Assembly: GCA_937983105.1 (NCBI GenBank)
Contig: CALKAM010000170.1
Location: 51,716-115,715, forward strand
Direction: 5' to 3'
Origin: Planifilum sp021793745
GTDB lineage: Bacteria > Bacillota > Bacilli > Thermoactinomycetales > DSM-44946
Length of the DNA: 64,000 nt
Shown: in pieces, positions 33,015 to 41,636 of the stretch
Numbering within the stretch: position 1 is the stretch's first letter
Layout: every line of letters begins with the position of its first letter
Position numbers and translations under genes: made by a program
Notes under the pieces: model-generated
The model's input: only the letters and a program-made list of their open reading frames with translations
Told to the model about the DNA's origin: nothing
Database searches by the model: none

Positions 33015-33980
33015 TCAACCGGCCTGCTCGCCGATTTTCTCCCGGGTTTCCGGAAAGAGAAAGTCGATGAACCGCTCCGCCGTCGGCTGGGGCTCGTGGT
33101 TGGCCAGACCGGGGCGCTCGTTGGCTTCGATGAGGGTATAGCGTTCTCCGCTGAAGTCGGGGGCGAGGAAATCGAAGCCGACGACGGGGATATCGAGGAT
33201 GCGGCTGGCCTCCTCGGCGATCCTCCGGAATCGGGGAGCCACCTGATCGGTGACATCGCGGATGGTTCCGCCCGTGTGAAAGTTGGCCGTTTTTCGCAGG
33301 GGAAAGGTTTCTCCGGCGGGGGGGACTTCGTCCCAATCCCATCCGGACTGCCGGATCACCCGCCGCGTTTCATCGTCGATCGGAATCCGGGCTTCCCCGC
33401 CGGTTTGCTCCCGGAGCTGCCGGTTCGCCTCTTCGACCAGCTGGCGGACGGTGTGGCGGCCGTCCCCGGTGATGCGGGCGGGGGTCCGTTCAATGGCGGC
33501 CACAAAGGCATGGTCGATGACGATGATGCGAAGATCCCGCCCTTCCACGTATTGCTCCAAAACCACCTCGTCTCCGTCCCGGGCGGCGAATCGGCAGGCC
33601 CGCTCCACCTCCTCCGGTGTGGTGACGTCTACGGTGACGCCTTTTCCCTGCTCACCCCGGAGGGGTTTGACGACGACACTTCCCCATTTTTTCAGGTACA
33701 GATCGGCGGTCGAGCGGATCTCCTTCGGCGTTGTCTCCCGGTCGATCAGTACCTGATCCGGCACGGAGAATCCCGCCTGCCTCAGGATCCGGTGGGTGAG
33801 GCATTTGTTTTCGCAGATGGCCATGGCGACGGCGGAGGTTCGATCGGTGAGGGATTCGCGGCAGCGGATGCGCTTACCGCCGTGTTCCAGGACAAACAGG
33901 CCCTGCTCGTCGTCGATCACCTTCACCCGAATTCCCCGGCGCTTGGCCTCGTCGACGAGAATCTGCGCATAAATGTTCAC
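33015..33980 (-). CDS. ATP-grasp ligase (N-acetylglutaminylglutamine synthetase, C-terminal part)
   Basis: ATP-dependent carboxylate-amine ligase of 321 residues, similar to cyanophycin synthetase/GshAB ATP-grasp domains. Seen: SVVVKPLRGEQGKGVTV (ATP-binding lysine and glycine loop), EVVLEQYVEGRDLRIIVID, GFDFLAPDF and LIEANERPGLANHEPQP (metal binding). In characterised Ngg proteins a GNAT domain and this ATP-grasp domain form one chain of about 600 residues; here the domains are two genes overlapping by 4 bp (ATGA) and sum to 589 residues. Predicted to join N-acetylglutamine or acetylglutamate and glutamine in synthesis of the osmolyte NAGGN; this role is inferred from the cluster. Confidence 0.8.
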   Translation of the reverse strand: MNIYAQILVDEAKRRGIRVKVIDDEQGLFVLEHGGKRIRCRESLTDRTSAVAMAICENKCLTHRILRQAGFSVPDQVLIDRETTPKEIRSTADLYLKKWGSVVVKPLRGEQGKGVTVDVTTPEEVERACRFAARDGDEVVLEQYVEGRDLRIIVIDHAFVAAIERTPARITGDGRHTVRQLVEEANRQLREQTGGEARIPIDDETRRVIRQSGWDWDEVPPAGETFPLRKTANFHTGGTIRDVTDQVAPRFRRIAEEASRILDIPVVGFDFLAPDFSGERYTLIEANERPGLANHEPQPTAERFIDFLFPETREKIGEQAG

Positions 33981-34783
33981 GGCTTTGGCCCTCCTGTGTA
34001 AAAGTTCCGGTTGATTTCATTTTTCCGTTTGACCACATAGACGGGCACCCGGCGAAAGCCGAGGGAGCGGTACAGGCGGATGGCCCTGTGATTGTCGTGG
34101 AGCACGGACAGGTCCAGATATTCCCTTCCCTTGGCCAGGTAATATTCCGCCACGCATCGGACGAGGGATCGGCCCACGCCCCGGGCCCGTCGATCGGGAT
34201 CCACTGCGAGGCACCAGAAGCTGGCCCCCTTCTCCGGATCGTTGAAGGCCGCCTTGTGGTCGATCCCCATAATCGACCCGATGATTTGCCCGTCGGCGTC
34301 TTCGGCGACGAAGTAGCTGAAGACGGGGGTTTTCTGGTTTTCCACGATGGTGGAGACGGGGCTTTCAATCAGCCCGCATTTTCGGTAAATGGCGTTGACC
34401 TGTCGCGCGTCTTCCTCACCCTGCAGGAGGCGGATGCGGAAGTGGGAGGGGCGCTGCTTGGGCATCCGATAGTGGTGCAGCCACAGGCGGTAAGTGTGGG
34501 AGGGATCGACGAATAACAGGTCCGGTGCCTTGGTCAAGAGCACATGATGGTTTTTGATGTAGATGGCCAGGTCGCGCTTGCCCTCGGGTTCGGAGGCGAA
34601 GATGTCGATGATCCGATCGTGGTCGGAAAAGGTATGTCCGAAAATGAGCCGGCCCCATCCGCAGAAGAGGGTGACGTTGCGTTTCATTTTCCGGTGGATG
34701 ACCGGGGGCATGTCCTCTACCCAGCCGGACGGGGTCGTCGACAGGGAGCGTTTCACGTGGCGGACCCGTGTGCGCTGTGTCAT
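33977..34783 (-). CDS. GNAT acetyltransferase of the NAGGN-type cluster
   Basis: N-acetyltransferase of 268 residues. An N-terminal region (about 1-95, FADVMPPVIHRKMKRN-like stretch, FGHTFSDHDRI, HHVLLTKAPDLLFVDPSHTYRLW) precedes the GNAT fold (about 100-265): FSYFVAEDADGQIIGSIMG, WCLAVDPDRRARGVGRSLV with the acetyl-CoA loop, and HDNHRAIRLYRSLGF. It corresponds to the N-terminal half of Ngg, which acetylates glutamine or glutamate for the dipeptide osmolyte. ATG 34783 lies 2 bp after the stop of the amidotransferase gene. Upstream in-frame starts overlap that gene. Confidence 0.82.
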   Translation of the reverse strand: MTQRTRVRHVKRSLSTTPSGWVEDMPPVIHRKMKRNVTLFCGWGRLIFGHTFSDHDRIIDIFASEPEGKRDLAIYIKNHHVLLTKAPDLLFVDPSHTYRLWLHHYRMPKQRPSHFRIRLLQGEEDARQVNAIYRKCGLIESPVSTIVENQKTPVFSYFVAEDADGQIIGSIMGIDHKAAFNDPEKGASFWCLAVDPDRRARGVGRSLVRCVAEYYLAKGREYLDLSVLHDNHRAIRLYRSLGFRRVPVYVVKRKNEINRNFYTGGPKP

Positions 34784-34785
34784 GG

Positions 34786-36549
34786 TCAGCACCCCATTTC
34801 CTCCAGCCAGTATTCCAACAGGGCGATCTGCCACAATTTGCTGCCTCCTAAGGGGGTGATGTGATTTTCCGGGGCGGCCAGCAGTTTTTCCACGTATTCC
34901 GGGGAAAACAGCCCGCGTCTGCGCGCCCGCTCCGACAGGAGCACCTCCCGAGCGAATTCCAGGTATTCGCCGCGCAGGTATTTCAAGGCGGGGACGGGGA
35001 AATAGCCCTTTTTCCGGTAAATCACCTCCCGGGGGATCAGCCGTTCCGCCGCTTTTTTCAAAATGGCTTTGCCCCCTCCGGCCAGCTTGATTTCCGGCGG
35101 CATGGCGGCGGCCAGCTCCACCAGCTCATGATCCAAAAAGGGGACCCGGGCCTGCAAACCCCAGCATGTGGTCATGTTGTCCACCCGTTTGAGGGGGTCG
35201 TCCACCAGCATCACCGTGGTGTCGAGCCGGAGGGCTTTGTCCACCGGGTGGGAGGCTCCGGGCAAGCCAAAATGGTCGTGGACAAATTGTCGGGACCAAT
35301 TGTCTCCGCGGTATTCGGGGCCCAGCATCTCCCGAATTTCGGTGTGATCTCGGTCGAAGAAGGCCTTCTCATACCGGTCCGCCGGATGGCCGGAACCGTC
35401 GTTGATCCGGGGATACCAATGATATCCCGCAAACACTTCATCGGCGCCTTGCCCGCTCAGTACCGCCCTGGTTTCCCGGCTCACCTCCCGGGACAGGAGA
35501 TAAAAGGCGACGGCGTCATGGCTTGTCATCGGCTCGGCCATGCTTCGGATGCAATCCTTCAGGTGGGAGAGTAGCTCCTTGGAGTCGATGTAAATTTTGC
35601 GGTGATCCGTACCGAACAACTCCGCGATCCGATCGCTGTAGCGGAACTCGTTCCCCGCTTCTCCGGCCACATCCTCAAACCCGATGGAGTAGGTCCGGAG
35701 GGACCCGGGTTCCATCCGGGCCATCAGGGCGACGATCATGCTGGAGTCGACGCCGCCGCTCAACAGGGCGCCAACGGGGACGTCGCTCTCCATTTGACGC
35801 CGGACGCTGGCCTCGAGGGTGTGGAGAAGCCGCTCCACCCACTCTTCCTCGCTCCATTGCCGTTTTTCATCGAAGTTCAGGGTCCAGTATGTTTGCTTCC
35901 GTTTTCGACCCTTGGCATCGATGACCAGCAGGGTGGCCGGTTCCAGCTTTCGGACATTCTCAAAGATGGTCCAGGGGGCCGGGATCACCCCGTGAAAGGA
36001 GAGGTAATAATGGAGGGCCCGCTTCGAAAGGATGGGTCGAACGGCGCCTGCCCGCTTCAGGGACTGGATGTTGGAGGCGAAGTAGAAGGTATCCCCGGCA
36101 TCCACGAAATAAAGGGGTTTTACACCCAGGCGGTCACGGCCGAGCAAACACCGCCTCCGATTTCGGTCATAAAGGCAAAAGGCGAACATCCCCGAAAGAC
36201 GGGTGACAAAGGCATCCCCCCAGGCGTGGTAGGCCTTCAGAAGCACTTCGGTGTCGCTGTCGGAGAAAAACCGGTATCCCAGGGTCGTCAGGTTCCGCTT
36301 CAGCTCGCGGTAATTGTAGATTTTCCCGCTATACACAACGGAAAGGCCCAGCTCCTCATCCGTCATCGGCTGGCGTCCCTTGTCCGTCAGATCGATGATA
36401 TGGGGACTGCGTTGGGGGGCTGCGCCGGGTTGGATCAGCCAACCCTTTTCATCCGGTTCGCGGCGTTCCAGAGGGGAAAGCATCGAACGCAACCGATTTT
36501 CCTCGGTCTGGTTCTCGTCCAGGTCGATGATTCCGCAAATGCCGCACAT
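34786..36549 (-). CDS. Asparagine-synthase-like amidotransferase (AsnO type) with altered glutaminase site
   Basis: 587 residues. N-terminal Ntn amidohydrolase domain (about 1-190) starts MCGICGIIDL, keeping Cys2, then a synthetase domain with LLSGGVDSSMIVALMARM (PP-loop). Family members amidate N-acetylglutaminylglutamine using glutamine. The glutamine pocket looks changed: REPD at 30-33 instead of RGPD, SPHIIDL at 48-54 instead of RLSIIDL, and SGKIYNY at 74-80 instead of NG(E/C)IYNY, so the oxyanion Asn and the binding Arg seem absent. It may use free ammonia. It is the first gene of the three-gene operon; AGGAGTG lies before ATG 36549. Confidence 0.85.
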   Translation of the reverse strand: MCGICGIIDLDENQTEENRLRSMLSPLERREPDEKGWLIQPGAAPQRSPHIIDLTDKGRQPMTDEELGLSVVYSGKIYNYRELKRNLTTLGYRFFSDSDTEVLLKAYHAWGDAFVTRLSGMFAFCLYDRNRRRCLLGRDRLGVKPLYFVDAGDTFYFASNIQSLKRAGAVRPILSKRALHYYLSFHGVIPAPWTIFENVRKLEPATLLVIDAKGRKRKQTYWTLNFDEKRQWSEEEWVERLLHTLEASVRRQMESDVPVGALLSGGVDSSMIVALMARMEPGSLRTYSIGFEDVAGEAGNEFRYSDRIAELFGTDHRKIYIDSKELLSHLKDCIRSMAEPMTSHDAVAFYLLSREVSRETRAVLSGQGADEVFAGYHWYPRINDGSGHPADRYEKAFFDRDHTEIREMLGPEYRGDNWSRQFVHDHFGLPGASHPVDKALRLDTTVMLVDDPLKRVDNMTTCWGLQARVPFLDHELVELAAAMPPEIKLAGGGKAILKKAAERLIPREVIYRKKGYFPVPALKYLRGEYLEFAREVLLSERARRRGLFSPEYVEKLLAAPENHITPLGGSKLWQIALLEYWLEEMGC

Positions 36550-37036
36550 GGGTTTTCACATCACTCCTATTCCATAATTTTGCAGTGCGGGTGAAACGAG
36601 ACAGAGGGGAAACGGAGGGAAATGACGGGCCTTTGCGAGATCTTTTCGTTCACTCGGTCAAGGATCCTGTTCGGTCTCCTGGCAGATTTCCGAGGAGAAG
36701 CGCAAGGGATTTGATGGGGGATTTGAGGGGACGGGACGAAGGTCCCGGTGATCGATTGGGGGAGCAATAAACCGTTCAACGGGTATGTATCAGAACCATA
36801 AATGCTGCATCGAAAACTGGGGGAGCTCGGTTGGAGAAATGAAAAAGCGGGTCGGTTGGATGGTCGATGGTTCCAGGCGACGTCAGGTACGGTATGTTAT
36901 ATAACCGGAATCCGACGGGATCAAACGGGCTTTTTGCGGCGGTATTTTAGTTTGATTATTCATAATATTGTAAAGAAGAAATCTATTCCATTTACTTGCA
37001 AATCAATCGATTGTACAATTATGCTAACAGTTTGTG
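36550..37036. other. Divergent intergenic region between the osmolyte and TRAP operons
   Basis: About 490 bp without a recognisable gene. It contains GGTATGTTATATAACC (about 36889-36904), an imperfect palindrome that could be an operator, and becomes AT-rich towards the TRAP promoter. Small ORFs on both strands lack start signals and motifs. Confidence 0.4.
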
Positions 37037-37042
37037 TATAAT
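37037..37042 (+). promoter_or_regulatory. -10 element of the TAXI receptor gene
   Basis: Perfect TATAAT, 50 bp before the start codon. The nearest -35-like hexamer, TTGTAC at 37011-37016, is 20 bp away, which is long, so an activator may be needed. Confidence 0.5.
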
Positions 37043-37091
37043 ATATGTGTTATTGTATCCGGTTGCATCGATTTCAAAGGAGGTCATACAG

Positions 37092-38075
37092 GTGAAAAAG
37101 TGGTCCGTACTCCTTACTTTTTTCCTCATCGGATCCGTCTTTTTGGTCGCCTGCGGTCAAAGTGGATCCGGCGGTGGGGAAGGAAGCAGCCAGGACCTCT
37201 CTCTGGCAACGGGAAGTACCGGAGGAACCTACTACCCGTTGGGCGGTGCGATTGCCAACGTGTGGAATAAGCATGTGGAGGGTGTGAACGTCACGGCCCA
37301 GGCCACGGGTGCCTCCGTTGAAAACCTGGCCCTGCTCGCCCGCGGTGAGACCGACCTGGCGATGGTGGTCAACATGAATGCCGATGATGCCTACAACGGC
37401 CGGGCGGACTTCAAGGATCAGAAGGTGACCAACTTCGGGGCGATCGGTGTCATCTATCCCGAAGTGATGCAGGCCGTGGTGCTCAAGGACAGCGGCATCA
37501 AGTCGATCGAGGATCTCAAGGGAAAACGGGTCGCCGTGGGTCCCCAGGGCAGCGGTACGATCAACAGCACGCGGCATATCCTGGAGGCCTACGGGTTGAC
37601 CTTCGACGATATCAAGCCCTTTTACGACGCCTTTGGCGATGCGGCCAACAAGCTGAAGGACGGCCAAGTGGATGCGATCTTCGGCCTGTTGGGCCTACCG
37701 GCGGGCAACATCGAGGAGATCACGACCTCCAAGGAAGTGCGCGTGCTTGAAGTGGACGACAAAGCGGTGAAGAAGCTGCAAGAGAAATATCCCTTCTACC
37801 AACCCTTGACGATTGAAGGCGGCACTTACAAGGGACAGGATGAAGACGTGCAGACGGTCACCCTGAAGGCGGTGATGTACGCCCACAATGATCTGAGCGA
37901 GGATCTCGTCTATAACCTGACCAAGACCATGTATGAGAAAAAGGATGAGATCGCCAGCGCGAACAAGACCGGTCAACAGATCGATTTGGAAAAGGCGTTG
38001 GAGGGCGTCACCACGCCGATCCACCCGGGTGCCAAAAAATACTTCGAGGAAAAGGGTATTCCCCTGCCGGAGTAA
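37092..38075 (+). CDS. TAXI-type TRAP transporter solute-binding lipoprotein
   Basis: Extracytoplasmic receptor of a tripartite ATP-independent periplasmic (TRAP) transporter, TAXI family, 327 residues. The N-terminus is a lipoprotein signal (MKKWSVLLTFFLIGSVF then LVAC lipobox, Cys about 22). Seen: LATGSTGGTYYPLGGAIANV, ETDLAMVVNMNADDAYNG, LKGKRVAVGPQGSGT and GQVDAIFGLLGLPAGNIEE. GTG 37092 follows AAAGGAGGTCATACAG. The permease follows after 338 bp. TAXI receptors bind organic acids such as glutamate; the substrate here is unknown. Confidence 0.93.
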   Translation: MKKWSVLLTFFLIGSVFLVACGQSGSGGGEGSSQDLSLATGSTGGTYYPLGGAIANVWNKHVEGVNVTAQATGASVENLALLARGETDLAMVVNMNADDAYNGRADFKDQKVTNFGAIGVIYPEVMQAVVLKDSGIKSIEDLKGKRVAVGPQGSGTINSTRHILEAYGLTFDDIKPFYDAFGDAANKLKDGQVDAIFGLLGLPAGNIEEITTSKEVRVLEVDDKAVKKLQEKYPFYQPLTIEGGTYKGQDEDVQTVTLKAVMYAHNDLSEDLVYNLTKTMYEKKDEIASANKTGQQIDLEKALEGVTTPIHPGAKKYFEEKGIPLPE

Positions 38076-38413
38076 TGTCCGGAATGGAATCCCCGTTTCG
38101 GTCGGAGGAAGGGGGCCGCTCTCGGCCCCCTTCTTCTCCTGATGGATCCCCCGGCGGGCTGTCGGAGGGGGATCTTGCAGCTTGCACATATCGATCATGC
38201 ACCCGTTTTCCGTTGCTCCCGCCGAAAAGCCCATTTCCACCCATCCCCATTTGATTAGCATACGCCTCATCCGGGAAATACTCCGGATAACGAAGGGGAT
38301 CGGATGACGGCCCTTGAGGCGGGCTTTGAACAAAACGTGAATTGATCTGTCGTCGAGGCCGGAGTGGATCAGGTTTGAGCCGGCCTTTGATTTCGGATTG
38401 AGGAGGTGTCACT
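38076..38413. other. Spacer between TAXI receptor and permease
   Basis: 338 bp. It holds the hairpin at 38108 and otherwise nothing I recognise. The hairpin probably lowers expression of the permease relative to the abundant binding protein. Confidence 0.5.
38108..38137 (+). terminator. Terminator-like hairpin after the TAXI receptor
   Basis: GAAGGGGGCCG (38108-38118) pairs with CGGCCCCCTTC (38123-38133), followed by TTCT. Confidence 0.7.
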
Positions 38414-40531
38414 GTGGCAGAGCAAACCGCAAAAGAGAGGGAAAATGCCCACACCGACCACGCTTCCAATGCGGAACGGGTGTTGGAGAAATACGACCGG
38501 GAACATGCTTACCGTAAAAACCTGGGGATCTTCAAGTGGGTTGTCACCGTGTTGGCCGTGGGGCTCGCCTTGTTTCAGCTGTACACGGCCTTTTTCGGAA
38601 CATTTCCCTCCCAGTTGCAGCGGGCCCCGCACTTGACCGTGGCGCTGGCCATCATTTTTCTGCTTTATCCCTGGAAAAAGGGGAAGACTTCGAGCAGGGT
38701 GTCCGTGGTGGATATTTTGCTCGCTCTCCTCGCCTTGGGCGCCGGGGCGTATCACGTGATTTTTTATGAGGAACTGGTGAACCGGTTTCTCTATACCAAC
38801 CTGGATATTGCCGTCTCCATCATCGGGGTGTTGCTCACCCTGGAGGCGGCCCGGCGGGTGGTAGGGCTTCCTTTGGTCATCGTCGCATCCCTCGCCCTGC
38901 TCTATGCCTATTTCGGCCCCTACATCCCCGGCTTTGTCCAGCACCAGGGCTTCAGCCTGGAGCGGATCAGCACCTTCATGTTCCTGGGGACCGAAGGGAT
39001 TTTGGGTATTCCCATCGCGATTTCCACCACCTTTATTTATCTCTTCCTCTTTTTCGGGGTGGTGCTGCGTCACACGGGGGTCGGTCAATTTTTCAATGAT
39101 CTGGCCTTTTCCCTCACCGGACGGATGGTGGGGGGACCGGCGAAGGCGGCGGTGGTGGCCAGCGCCTTTCAGGGGATGGTCACCGGGAGCTCCGTCGCCA
39201 ACACCGTCGGCTCCGGCAGCTTCACCATCCCGTTGATGAAGAGAACCGGTTACCGGCCGGAGTTTGCCGCGGCGGTGGAAGCGTCGGCCTCCACCGGGGG
39301 ACAATTGATGCCGCCGATCATGGGGGCAGCTGCGTTTCTGATGATCGAGTTCATCGGGATGGAGTACGGGAAGATCGTCCTGGCGGCGACGATTCCTGCG
39401 ATTCTCTATTTCTCCGGTATCTTTATCGCCGTTCACCTGGAATCGAGGCGGATGGGCATCCTCGGCCTCCCCGCCGACCAGATTCCCCGCTTCAAGGAAG
39501 TGATGGTGCAGCGTGGATATCTCCTGTTGCCGCTGCTGGCGATTATCGGCGTGCTGATTACCGGTCAGTCCCCGACGACGGCCGCCCTGATCGCCATCCT
39601 CATGGCGGTGACAGTGGGACTGTTTGGCGGCGGCTCCTTCAAACAAGCCATCGTGAAGCGCTGGTATCTGATGTTGCCGATGCTGGGGCTGTTGTATCTG
39701 GTGTTCAACAAGGTGTCGGCCGCCGGCATCTGGGGAGCCCTGGGTCTGCTGTTGATCGCCTTTATCATCTATCAGCTCCGGAACAACCCCGACTTCACCT
39801 TCAAGGATCTGATCGGCGTGTTGGAGGAGGGGACCCGGTCGGCCCTCGGAGTGATCGCCGCCTGCGGTGCCGCGGGGATCATTGTCGGCGTGGTCACTCT
39901 GACCGGCCTGGGCTTGAAGATGGCCGGAGGGCTCATTGAACTGGCCGGCGGCATTTTGATCCTCACCATGTTCTTCACCATGATCGCCTGTATCATCCTG
40001 GGGATGGGCGTGCCCACCACCGCCAACTATGTCATCATGGCGACGATGGCGGCTCCGGCGATCATCAAATTGGATCCGTCGATTCCCCTGATTGCCGCCC
40101 ACCTGTTCGTCTTCTATTTCGGGATCGTCGCCGATATTACACCGCCGGTGGCGTTGGCCGCCTACGCCGGCTCGGGAATTGCCAACTCCAACCCCTTCAA
40201 GACGGGAGTGACGGCCACCAAACTGGCCATCGGGGCTTTCCTCATCCCGTATATCTTCGTCTTGAATCCGGTGTTGGTGCTGGAGGGGGCCACTTGGTGG
40301 AATATCCCCATCGCGGTGGTGACCGCATTAATCGGCATGTTCGGGGTCAGCGGAGCCACACTCGGTTATTTCCGCACCCAGTGTAACGGGTTGGAACGCC
40401 TCATCCTGTTTATCGGCGGCATCAGCCTGATCATCCCGGGGATTTATTCCGACGTAGTCGGGATCGGGATCCTCGCCCTGATCTATTTCCTGCAGAACCG
40501 GAGATCCCCGGCGGTCAAAACGGGTGCATGA
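38414..40531 (+). CDS. TRAP transporter fused permease (DctQM type)
   Basis: Integral membrane permease of 705 residues in which the small (4-helix) and large (12-helix) TRAP subunits are fused, as usual for TAXI systems. Seen: about four helices in 40-170, then the DctM-like part with AAVVASAFQGMVTGSSVANTV, GSFTIPLMKRTGY, ASTGGQLMPPIMGAAAFLM, CIILGMGVPTTANYVIM and ADITPPVALAAYAGSGIA. GTG 38414 follows AGGAGGTG. Works with the lipoprotein receptor at 37092, driven by an ion gradient. Confidence 0.95.
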   Translation: MAEQTAKERENAHTDHASNAERVLEKYDREHAYRKNLGIFKWVVTVLAVGLALFQLYTAFFGTFPSQLQRAPHLTVALAIIFLLYPWKKGKTSSRVSVVDILLALLALGAGAYHVIFYEELVNRFLYTNLDIAVSIIGVLLTLEAARRVVGLPLVIVASLALLYAYFGPYIPGFVQHQGFSLERISTFMFLGTEGILGIPIAISTTFIYLFLFFGVVLRHTGVGQFFNDLAFSLTGRMVGGPAKAAVVASAFQGMVTGSSVANTVGSGSFTIPLMKRTGYRPEFAAAVEASASTGGQLMPPIMGAAAFLMIEFIGMEYGKIVLAATIPAILYFSGIFIAVHLESRRMGILGLPADQIPRFKEVMVQRGYLLLPLLAIIGVLITGQSPTTAALIAILMAVTVGLFGGGSFKQAIVKRWYLMLPMLGLLYLVFNKVSAAGIWGALGLLLIAFIIYQLRNNPDFTFKDLIGVLEEGTRSALGVIAACGAAGIIVGVVTLTGLGLKMAGGLIELAGGILILTMFFTMIACIILGMGVPTTANYVIMATMAAPAIIKLDPSIPLIAAHLFVFYFGIVADITPPVALAAYAGSGIANSNPFKTGVTATKLAIGAFLIPYIFVLNPVLVLEGATWWNIPIAVVTALIGMFGVSGATLGYFRTQCNGLERLILFIGGISLIIPGIYSDVVGIGILALIYFLQNRRSPAVKTGA

Positions 40532-40558
40532 CCATCCGCCCCCAAAGGATTTAATCAA

Positions 40559-40600
40559 GCGACGAGGCATCACCGGAAAGCGGGGTGCCTCGTTCGCTTT
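40559..40600 (+). terminator. Intrinsic terminator of the TRAP operon
   Basis: GCGACGAGGCA (40559-40569) pairs with TGCCTCGTTCGC (40586-40597, one bulge), followed by TTT. Confidence 0.65.
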
Positions 40601-40726
40601 GGCGTATGCGGAAGATTTCTAGCCAAAAAGTTATGGAAATCTAGTTAAAAAGTCGTGCATCCGTTACAGGGGAATTCAATTCCTTGTCGTTTATGGTGAA
40701 AATATCTAAGAGGGAAGAAAAAAGTG

Positions 40727-40755
40727 TTGACGTTTTCCGTTTCTATTAGTATATT
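40727..40755 (+). promoter_or_regulatory. Promoter of the first tandem surface-protein gene
   Basis: TTGACG (40727-40732), 17 bp, TATATT (40750-40755). The start codon is about 175 bp downstream, leaving a long untranslated leader. Confidence 0.75.
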
Positions 40756-40931
40756 CCTGGTAGGCAAACAAACCATCAAAGGAAAGAACTTCTCGAACTT
40801 TTCGGGGAGTTCGATCCATTTTTCAAGGGGCGAAGGCTTCGCTCGTTCCGCGGATGGCAAGGTTTTTTCCATGCTTTTCCCCATCATCGGCCGTCCGGGG
40901 GCGGCAAAATCATAAGGGGGTTATCAGGCGA

Positions 40932-41417
40932 TTGTTGAGGAAATCGCTCATTGCTGCCTTTATCGTGTTTTTCGGTACCGCCTTTGTGGCGATGCCCGTC
41001 GCTTCCGCTAATCCGCTGACTGATATCTGGGATCGCTTCTTCGGAGGCGACGAGCCGCCGGCGGAGGAACCGCCGGTTGAGGTGCCCGGCGACGAACCCG
41101 GTGAAGAGCCGGGTGAAGAGCCTGGTGAAGAACCCGGCGAGGAGCCGAGCGAAGAACCGGCTCCGGGGGATTCCACCGATGATGAAGCACCGGTGGAAGA
41201 GCCTGAGCTGCCGGAAAGCCCCGCCGAAGAGGGTTCTCAGGCGAAGTCCGGTAAATCCAGCACCCAGCCCCAGCCCCAGTCCGCTTCGGGCAACACTTCC
41301 GGTAACGGAGGTCAGCTCCCGAAAACCGCCACTCCGTATCCGCTGATGCTGCTGATGGGCGGCTTGGCGATGGCGGCCGGCTTGGTGCTGTTGAAGGTTC
41401 GTCCGTCCCGGGGTTAA
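40932..41417 (+). CDS. LPXTA-anchored protein with Pro-Gly-Glu repeats
   Basis: Surface protein of 161 residues, function unknown. TTG 40932 is chosen by alignment with the paralogue at 41637: both have a G-rich ribosome binding site 11 bp upstream and start with a K-S-L motif. Signal peptide 1-26 (cut after ASA), then a short NPLTDIWDRFFGGDE segment, an EPGE tetrapeptide repeat (about 45-75) and an acidic Ser/Gln-rich stalk. The C-terminus is LPKTATPYP at about 129, a hydrophobic helix and KVRPSRG. The extended acidic stalk without a globular domain suggests a spacer or wall-associated coat protein. Confidence 0.7.
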   Translation: MLRKSLIAAFIVFFGTAFVAMPVASANPLTDIWDRFFGGDEPPAEEPPVEVPGDEPGEEPGEEPGEEPGEEPSEEPAPGDSTDDEAPVEEPELPESPAEEGSQAKSGKSSTQPQPQSASGNTSGNGGQLPKTATPYPLMLLMGGLAMAAGLVLLKVRPSRG

Positions 41418-41440
41418 TCGCATCGGGACTGAAGCACCCG

Positions 41441-41472
41441 CGTCCCCACGGAGCTTGAACTCCTGTGGGACG
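41441..41472 (+). other. Hairpin between the two surface-protein genes
   Basis: GTCCCCACGGAG and CTCCTGTGGGAC form an imperfect 12-bp stem around 41442-41471 with a 6-base loop. No T run follows, so it could be a processing or attenuation element rather than a terminator. Confidence 0.4.
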
Positions 41473-41636
41473 AACTTGTCCTCGCCAATAACGGGAAAGA
41501 GAGCAAACACTCCGCCTTCGGATGCCGAAAGCATGAATCCGCAAACGACGCGAAGCCCTTCGCTTTCCGTCTCGTCACGATGTTCTCCGCCGATGGTTTC
41601 GAGGGCAGCTCATAAAGCAAGGAGGTCATTAAGCGG

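Larger units (their letters stand above)
40532..40931. other. Intergenic region with terminator, promoter and structured 5' leader
   Basis: 400 bp holding the TRAP terminator, the promoter at 40727 and a leader of about 170 nt for the surface protein gene. The leader contains inverted repeats (CGAACT/AGTTCG near 40796-40811; GCGAAGGCTTCGC near 40831). Its last 110 nt resemble the leader of the paralogue at 41637. No known riboswitch class could be assigned. Confidence 0.4.

Noticed and set aside
38369..40102. 577-codon minus-strand ORF opposite the TRAP permease
   Set aside because: His/Gln/Asp-rich composition typical of antisense to GC-rich hydrophobic genes; no domain and no start signal.
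41480..41620. c-di-GMP-I (GEMM) riboswitch before the collagen-like protein gene
   Set aside because: Only the GACGCGAAGCC element is similar; the tetraloop-receptor arrangement and closing stem are not convincing without a covariance search.
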